Below are positions 7,230 through 11,405 of a DNA stretch of 11,405 nucleotides, one piece after another (position 1 is the first letter of the stretch; the number at the start of each line of letters is the position of its first letter). The stretch spans positions 1 through 11,405 of the forward strand of contig SKTL01000242.1 in NCBI GenBank assembly GCA_007122555.1. The letters are read 5' to 3'. The DNA is from Thermomicrobiaceae bacterium (GTDB taxonomy: Bacteria > Chloroflexota > Chloroflexia > Thermomicrobiales > Thermomicrobiaceae). The position numbers and the translations under genes were made by a program. The notes under the pieces were generated by a model. It worked only from the letters and a program-made list of their open reading frames with translations, did no database searches and was not told the DNA's origin.

Positions 7230-8864
7230 TTACGCATCTGCGGGTTTACGTTCATGGGCGCCCCGCCGAACGAGCTCGTCCATGATCTGCAGATAGTCCT
7301 CGACGCACATCGCGACAACCACTTCACCGTGGACTGTGCGCTCGACTGTGCTCATGACCGCCGCGAACTCTCCTTCGTATTCACCATCGAGTCGATCCAT
7401 TGCGCCCGCCTGCTCCAGACCGCTCCTGATCAACGTGACTGTCTCTTGCGCGGAACGGCCGCGCAAGTACGTCGGGTTCCACTTGATGACGATCCGATCG
7501 GCTCGTTCTCCGGCAATCCTGCCGAGCCCGACGAACACAGAATCCTGCCTGTCTCCGGCCGTGCCAATGATCGCCGTAACTCGCGACGCATCTGGAAACA
7601 GGTGATTCGCAAAATCGATCAAGAAGGTCAGGCCGCTCTCGTTATGCGCGAAATCCACAACCACCGTTACATCGCCGAGTTCAAACACATTCAGTCGCCC
7701 CGCGTTATGCTCGCGATCAGGATGGAACGAACGCATCGCCTCAGCGATCTCGGATACCGAAACTCCCATGCCGATTGCCGCGCCGCAAGCCGCCAGCGAG
7801 TTCTCGACCATGTGGCGGGCACTGCCACCGTAGGTAAGTGGAACTTCCACGAGCGGGATCACCGGGACGCGGGCTCCTGAACGTATGAGCATGATCACTC
7901 CCTCATCGGTAACAAGACACTGACCGCCGTTCGTTGCGTGCTGCTCGATGGCCGGGTTTAAGGGATTCTGGGATATCAACAGAACAGGAGCCCGCACATC
8001 GGGCATTTGCGCCAGCACCAGCGGGTCGTCCGCATTCAGTACGACCAGGCCGTCGCTCCGGGTTGTGCGAACGACAGTCGCCTTGACCTGAGCGAGCGTT
8101 TCGACGGTCTTGACTCCATGCAGGTCAAGGTGATCCGGTGTGACGTTGAGCATGACGCCGACGTCATTCGATTCATACCCAAGTCCACGCAGCAGAATTC
8201 CGCCGCGTGCGGTCTCGAGCACCGCGCAGTCGACGCTGTCGTCGGTGATGACCCGTCTCGCTCCACCGTGTCCGGTGTAGTCGCCATCGATCACCTGTTT
8301 GCCATTAATGTAGACGCCGCTTGAGCTTGACCAGCCGACGCGCTTGCCGGTATGTCTGAGGATATGCGCCAGAAACCGGGTCGTGGTTGTCTTCCCGTTC
8401 GTTCCAGTGATTGCCGCGGACGGGATACGACGTTCTGTATCGCGGATCCAGGTCGGTTCGTCAGGATCGTCCTCGTCGGACTCTGCGACGATTGTATCCT
8501 CGATCTTTTCGTCGAGCCGCCGGATCTGCTCCCCGCAGCAGAGCTCGAACGCGATCCGTGCGATGGCGCGAGCTTTCGCGCGATGCGACCAGGGAAAACT
8601 AACGCTGACATGGCCAGGTTCGTCCATTCGGTGGATTGAGGGTAGCGGTTGATCGAGTTTGAGGCGCTTGTGAAGCGCGACAACGACTCCGCTGAGCGCC
8701 TGGACTGGATCTGAAGAAACGTAGTGATTGGTGTGCTCGGCGATATATTGCTGCCGGGCGACGCCAAGTTGTTCGCCGTCTTCCAGTCTGACCTCGAGCT
8801 TGATTACCGGTTCAAGCGCAAACAGGTTCGGCCCGTCGAGGTCGCGAATCTCAACGAGTTCCAT
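7230..8864 (-). CDS. Mur-ligase family protein, CphA paralogue lacking the ATP-grasp domain
   Basis: The 544-residue protein looks like cyanophycin synthetase with its middle removed. Residues 1-115 resemble the CphA N domain: GPNLFALEPVIKLEV (11-25) parallels GPSVWARVPVIRLKV (13-27) of the neighbouring CphA. An acidic linker (about 119-137) leads straight into a Mur-ligase domain (about 147-535). That domain has P-loop TGTNGKTTT at 153-161, VLETARGG at 215-222, TPDHLD at 242-247, K261, NADD at 277-280, NAGRLN at 387-392 and DFAHN at 404-408. Every nucleotide and catalytic motif seen in CphA's arginine-adding domain is kept, so it should be an active ATP-dependent amino acid ligase. No ATP-grasp motif is present. 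The N domain has also lost the HxxEH motif (RAIAR in its place). The ATG at 8864 has GGGGA five bases upstream. Position ahead of cphB and cphA suggests a cyanophycin-related job. Substrate and acceptor are unknown. Confidence 0.88.
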   Translation of the reverse strand: MELVEIRDLDGPNLFALEPVIKLEVRLEDGEQLGVARQQYIAEHTNHYVSSDPVQALSGVVVALHKRLKLDQPLPSIHRMDEPGHVSVSFPWSHRAKARAIARIAFELCCGEQIRRLDEKIEDTIVAESDEDDPDEPTWIRDTERRIPSAAITGTNGKTTTTRFLAHILRHTGKRVGWSSSSGVYINGKQVIDGDYTGHGGARRVITDDSVDCAVLETARGGILLRGLGYESNDVGVMLNVTPDHLDLHGVKTVETLAQVKATVVRTTRSDGLVVLNADDPLVLAQMPDVRAPVLLISQNPLNPAIEQHATNGGQCLVTDEGVIMLIRSGARVPVIPLVEVPLTYGGSARHMVENSLAACGAAIGMGVSVSEIAEAMRSFHPDREHNAGRLNVFELGDVTVVVDFAHNESGLTFLIDFANHLFPDASRVTAIIGTAGDRQDSVFVGLGRIAGERADRIVIKWNPTYLRGRSAQETVTLIRSGLEQAGAMDRLDGEYEGEFAAVMSTVERTVHGEVVVAMCVEDYLQIMDELVRRGAHERKPADA

Positions 8865-8990
8865 TCAAGTCCCCAATCCCCACGCCACCCCGGTCGACGG
8901 GATCGATCATTCCGGTTCTGCAGGAAACAGCCAATGACGCGCAGAACGATAACATGCCGCTGCGAATTCGGAAACGAGCTATGACAACAG
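8865..8990 (-). promoter_or_regulatory. Leader region of the three-gene cyanophycin cluster
   Basis: This 126-base gap between the helicase stop and the Mur-ligase paralogue is the longest gap between the right-hand genes and the natural place for a cluster promoter. It holds a hairpin at its upstream end and the GGGGA ribosome binding site at 8870-8874. I see no clear paired -35 and -10. A TTGTCA hexamer at the upstream end has no matching -10 at 16-18 bases. The stretch ATGATCGATCCC on the minus strand partly resembles an arm of the inverted repeat ahead of cphA. Confidence 0.25.
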
Positions 8991-8998
8991 CTAGCTCG
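8975..8998 (-). terminator. Hairpin overlapping the helicase stop codon
   Basis: CGAGCTA (8975-8981) and TAGCTCG (8992-8998) are perfect 7-base complements around a 10-base loop. On the minus strand the stem contains the helicase TAG stop and is followed by GTTTCC, which has only a three-T run. It may weakly end or pause the helicase transcript and so partly separate it from the cyanophycin genes. The stem is short for a strong rho-independent terminator. Confidence 0.35.
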
Positions 8999-11405
8999 AT
9001 TCGACCTCTCCGTCAGTGTCAGGCGCGTCGTTCCGGTCAGCTGCCAGGTCGCCGCGTTCCGTGATCACTGGAGCTGACACATGATCCGGAGCCTTCTCCG
9101 AGACGATTGGCATGAATCCCGCGGTCAGCGATTGCTCCACGATATCGCGACGGACCATCGCTTCGGCCTGCTGCAGGGTATCGCGCACTGGATGGTCGGG
9201 CATCACTTGACCGAGCATTTCTCGCACCTGGCGCATGAGGTCGATCGTCTTGTTGAACGCGAGGACCAGGTCACCCTCGCTCAGCTCAATCTGCTCCAGA
9301 ACCTGGACCATGGGCGAACCCTGACACCAGGCGCGCATGGCTCCATAGAATCCTTCGCTGTGACCGGTCGAAATGAACAGTCCATTGCGGTGCTCGGTTC
9401 CGAGAACTTCTCGTTCAAGCTCTTCGAGCCGCCTTCTTAGCAACACCAGGCGTTTCGGAAGGCTGTACTTGTTGGTAAAACGGAAGTCCCGGTCATATGC
9501 GTACCAGGAGAACACCTCCGCGAGATCAGGCGAGTCCAGCTTGTCGAGCATGCCCCGATCGAGCATTTCGCAGATGATCAACCCGTTGGTGTCGAAGACG
9601 TTTGCCAGGGTGTCCGATTTTGAGGTTGGTTGACCTCGGTGAAGGTAGTCGAAGCGATGCAGGACATCCCTGATTCCCTTGATCAGATTGGAAATTCGCT
9701 CGTCTTCTTCCTGTCGTTCACGAGCCAGCCGGTTTTCGAGCTGCACGCGACTGCGTTTGATCTGCGATACGCGCTTGAGGTTTCGCTGATGCTCTTTTCG
9801 TCGATCGCACGTGTGGCAGGGGTGCTGCTGGCGATGCTCGGCAATCTCCTTGAGGCTTCGACGGACATCGTTCAAGTCCTCCTCGAGGCGCGACCGTTCC
9901 CCGGCGTAGCGGTCTTGCAGCAACGCGCGATGCTCCTCGATCTGCTGGTCAAGGTCGGGAAGGTCGAGATCAGCAAATGCGTTCCAGATGTCCGCCTGCT
10001 CGCTGGATGAAAGAACCTCGCTGATATCATCAACGGGCTCGGCCAGGTCGACAAGTGGATCTGGCAACGAAATGTTCAGAGAAGGAGACGGCATATAGTC
10101 GATCTGCCGGTACTCGCTGATCAGCTCGATACGCTCCGGAGTCAGAAACAGCCCAACTCCACCCTGACTGCCGCGCCCAAGATAAATGGTCCAGCCGAAA
10201 TCACGGGTGTGAACCGGCTGGCCGGGATCGAGCGTCTTGAACAGCCGACGGAGCGCTTGCCTGCCCGGCTCTTTGAACGGTCGCTCTTCGGTGTCGAACT
10301 TGATGTTCCCCAGCTCGCGAACGATTCGGCGTTCCCGATTCTTGAGCGTGGTCAGCGACGAATTGATGCCCCGGTAGTCGCGAAGCAGGTCATCGCCATC
10401 TTCGTACCCGATCAAGCACCCCTGCGGAACGTCTTCGACTTTCTTCGACTGTTCCATGATCTCATCCTCGAGATCTCGCATGCGCCGGGCGCTCTGGAAC
10501 TGAGCTAGGCTCTGCTGCAGCATATGACGGACGCGTTCCCCGCGCGGCGGATCCCAGAGATTGAGGACGGTGTTGTAGCGAATCGCAAACGCGCTGCGAA
10601 CCGGCAGCAATTCGCCGGTCGCGATTTCCAGGGTCGAGCCGAAGTTCATCCAGGGTGTATAGGGCACGACGACATTGCCTTTTTCGTCCATGCCGCGCCG
10701 TCCGGCTCGCCCCGCCATTTGCTGGAACTCGTTGGGGATCAGGGGACGTCTCCGCTGACCGTCCCACTTGCTCATCCGTCCAATGACAACCGTTCGAGCC
10801 GGCATGTTCACGCCGAGCGCCAGCGTATCGGTCGCGAAGACCACCTGCATCAGGCCTCGCGAGAACAGCGCTTCGACGAACTGCTTGAGAATTGGGAGCA
10901 ATCCGGCGTGATGGAAGCCGATCCCCTGCCGGGCAAGCGAGGTGATGATCTGTACCTGATCAAGCTCGCGATCTTCCTCCCGCATACTTTGAATGTAGGT
11001 CTGAACGATCTCCTCGATCTGGTTCGCGGTGTCTTCATCGGTGATCAGATTTGCGCGCATCAGCGCCATGCGTTGTGCGAAGTCCTGACAGTCCCGGCGG
11101 CTGAAGAGAAAATAGATCGCCGGAAGCAACTGCTGGTTGCGCAACGACTGAACGATCTCCCACGGCTGCGGCTCTTCCTGCTCCAGCCGCATGCGCTGTT
11201 CACGATTCATCCCGCCGCGTTGGAACGTCTTCTGGATCTCGCCGCCGGTGTCGTCGAAGTCGGCGATCTTGTTGCCGTCATGATCGATGACCAGCCGGAG
11301 CTTGCGCTTGTAGAAATAGTAGAGAGCCAGCGGGACTGCGCGTTCATAGTGGGTGATGAGCTCGATCGGCCGATGACTCCGCCCGATCCAGTCAGCAATT
11401 TCCTG
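8991..11405 (-). CDS. Ski2/HelY-like DEAD/DEAH-box RNA helicase (C-terminal 804 residues)
   Basis: The frame stays open to the right edge, so the visible 804 residues lack the N-terminal RecA core with motifs I-III. The Met at 11210 is internal, and 65 in-frame residues precede it without a stop. Counting from the right edge, helicase motif IV lies near 95-110 (PAIYFLFSRRDCQDFA) and GIGFHHAGLLP at 162-172. Motif V is at 189-207 (VFATDTLALGVNMPA) and motif VI at 229-239 (QMAGRAGRRGM), both in the Ski2/Mtr4/HelY form. A coiled, charged stretch from about 485 leads to HPCHTCDRRKEH at 528-539, a putative zinc-binding motif like that in actinobacterial HelY. It is followed by a helical region ending in a DSHCT-like domain with EGDLVLAFNKTIDLMRQV (about 710-727). 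The protein likely remodels RNA in processing or decay. It lies 126 bases upstream of the cyanophycin cluster on the same strand, probably as an unrelated neighbour. Confidence 0.92.
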   Translation of the reverse strand, partial: QEIADWIGRSHRPIELITHYERAVPLALYYFYKRKLRLVIDHDGNKIADFDDTGGEIQKTFQRGGMNREQRMRLEQEEPQPWEIVQSLRNQQLLPAIYFLFSRRDCQDFAQRMALMRANLITDEDTANQIEEIVQTYIQSMREEDRELDQVQIITSLARQGIGFHHAGLLPILKQFVEALFSRGLMQVVFATDTLALGVNMPARTVVIGRMSKWDGQRRRPLIPNEFQQMAGRAGRRGMDEKGNVVVPYTPWMNFGSTLEIATGELLPVRSAFAIRYNTVLNLWDPPRGERVRHMLQQSLAQFQSARRMRDLEDEIMEQSKKVEDVPQGCLIGYEDGDDLLRDYRGINSSLTTLKNRERRIVRELGNIKFDTEERPFKEPGRQALRRLFKTLDPGQPVHTRDFGWTIYLGRGSQGGVGLFLTPERIELISEYRQIDYMPSPSLNISLPDPLVDLAEPVDDISEVLSSSEQADIWNAFADLDLPDLDQQIEEHRALLQDRYAGERSRLEEDLNDVRRSLKEIAEHRQQHPCHTCDRRKEHQRNLKRVSQIKRSRVQLENRLARERQEEDERISNLIKGIRDVLHRFDYLHRGQPTSKSDTLANVFDTNGLIICEMLDRGMLDKLDSPDLAEVFSWYAYDRDFRFTNKYSLPKRLVLLRRRLEELEREVLGTEHRNGLFISTGHSEGFYGAMRAWCQGSPMVQVLEQIELSEGDLVLAFNKTIDLMRQVREMLGQVMPDHPVRDTLQQAEAMVRRDIVEQSLTAGFMPIVSEKAPDHVSAPVITERGDLAADRNDAPDTDGEVESS

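Noticed and set aside
7182..7880. A 232-codon open frame on the plus strand over the Mur-ligase paralogue's 3' end and the cphB leader
   Set aside because: It is a shadow of the Mur-ligase coding region. Its apparent start falls in the AT-rich leader by chance and no motif is visible.
11207..11398. A separate small minus-strand gene upstream of the helicase Met at 11210, which would make 11210 the true start
   Set aside because: The helicase frame itself continues without a stop from 11210 to the right edge and reads as plausible helicase sequence. The small frame is a low-complexity Ser/Thr/Arg shadow. The missing motifs I-III also require more protein to the right.

Overview
This is a bacterial chromosomal window of moderately high GC, with closely packed genes and no sign of phage, insertion sequence, CRISPR or RNA genes. 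The gene set suggests a free-living, non-cyanobacterial organism. It combines a YqhQ-type DUF1385 membrane protein, a HelY/Ski2-like helicase with a DSHCT end, and cyanophycin metabolism. Chloroflexota (Thermomicrobia-like) is my best guess from that combination. This is inference only, because no rRNA or other marker is present.

Layout: the left part (1-3554) reads rightwards. It holds the 3' end of a family 5 ABC-transporter substrate-binding protein (1-423), a DUF1385 multi-pass membrane protein (510-1529), argininosuccinate lyase argH (1593-3056, GTG start) and a GNAT acetyltransferase (3066-3554) that follows argH by 9 bases. The right part (3567-11405) reads leftwards. In transcription order it holds a HelY-like helicase whose N-terminus lies beyond the right edge (11405-8991), a Mur-ligase-type paralogue of cyanophycin synthetase (8864-7230), cyanophycinase cphB (7139-6333) and full-length cyanophycin synthetase cphA (6230-3567). 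The two halves converge with only 12 bases between the GNAT and cphA stop codons.

How the genes fit together: ArgH makes arginine. CphA polymerises aspartate and arginine into multi-L-arginyl-poly-L-aspartate, a nitrogen and carbon store. CphB cuts the polymer back to beta-Asp-Arg dipeptides. The unusual member is the 544-residue protein upstream of cphB. It looks like CphA with its N-terminal domain and its arginine-adding Mur-ligase domain kept, but with the whole ATP-grasp (aspartate-adding) domain absent. This is the reverse of CphA2, which keeps ATP-grasp and has a degenerate Mur domain. The gaps between these genes carry candidate control elements: a perfect 10-bp-arm inverted repeat ahead of cphA, a perfect TATAAT box and an 8-bp tandem repeat ahead of cphB, and a hairpin at the end of the helicase gene. 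The three-gene cyanophycin cluster with its ATP-grasp-less paralogue is the part of the window most worth following up.
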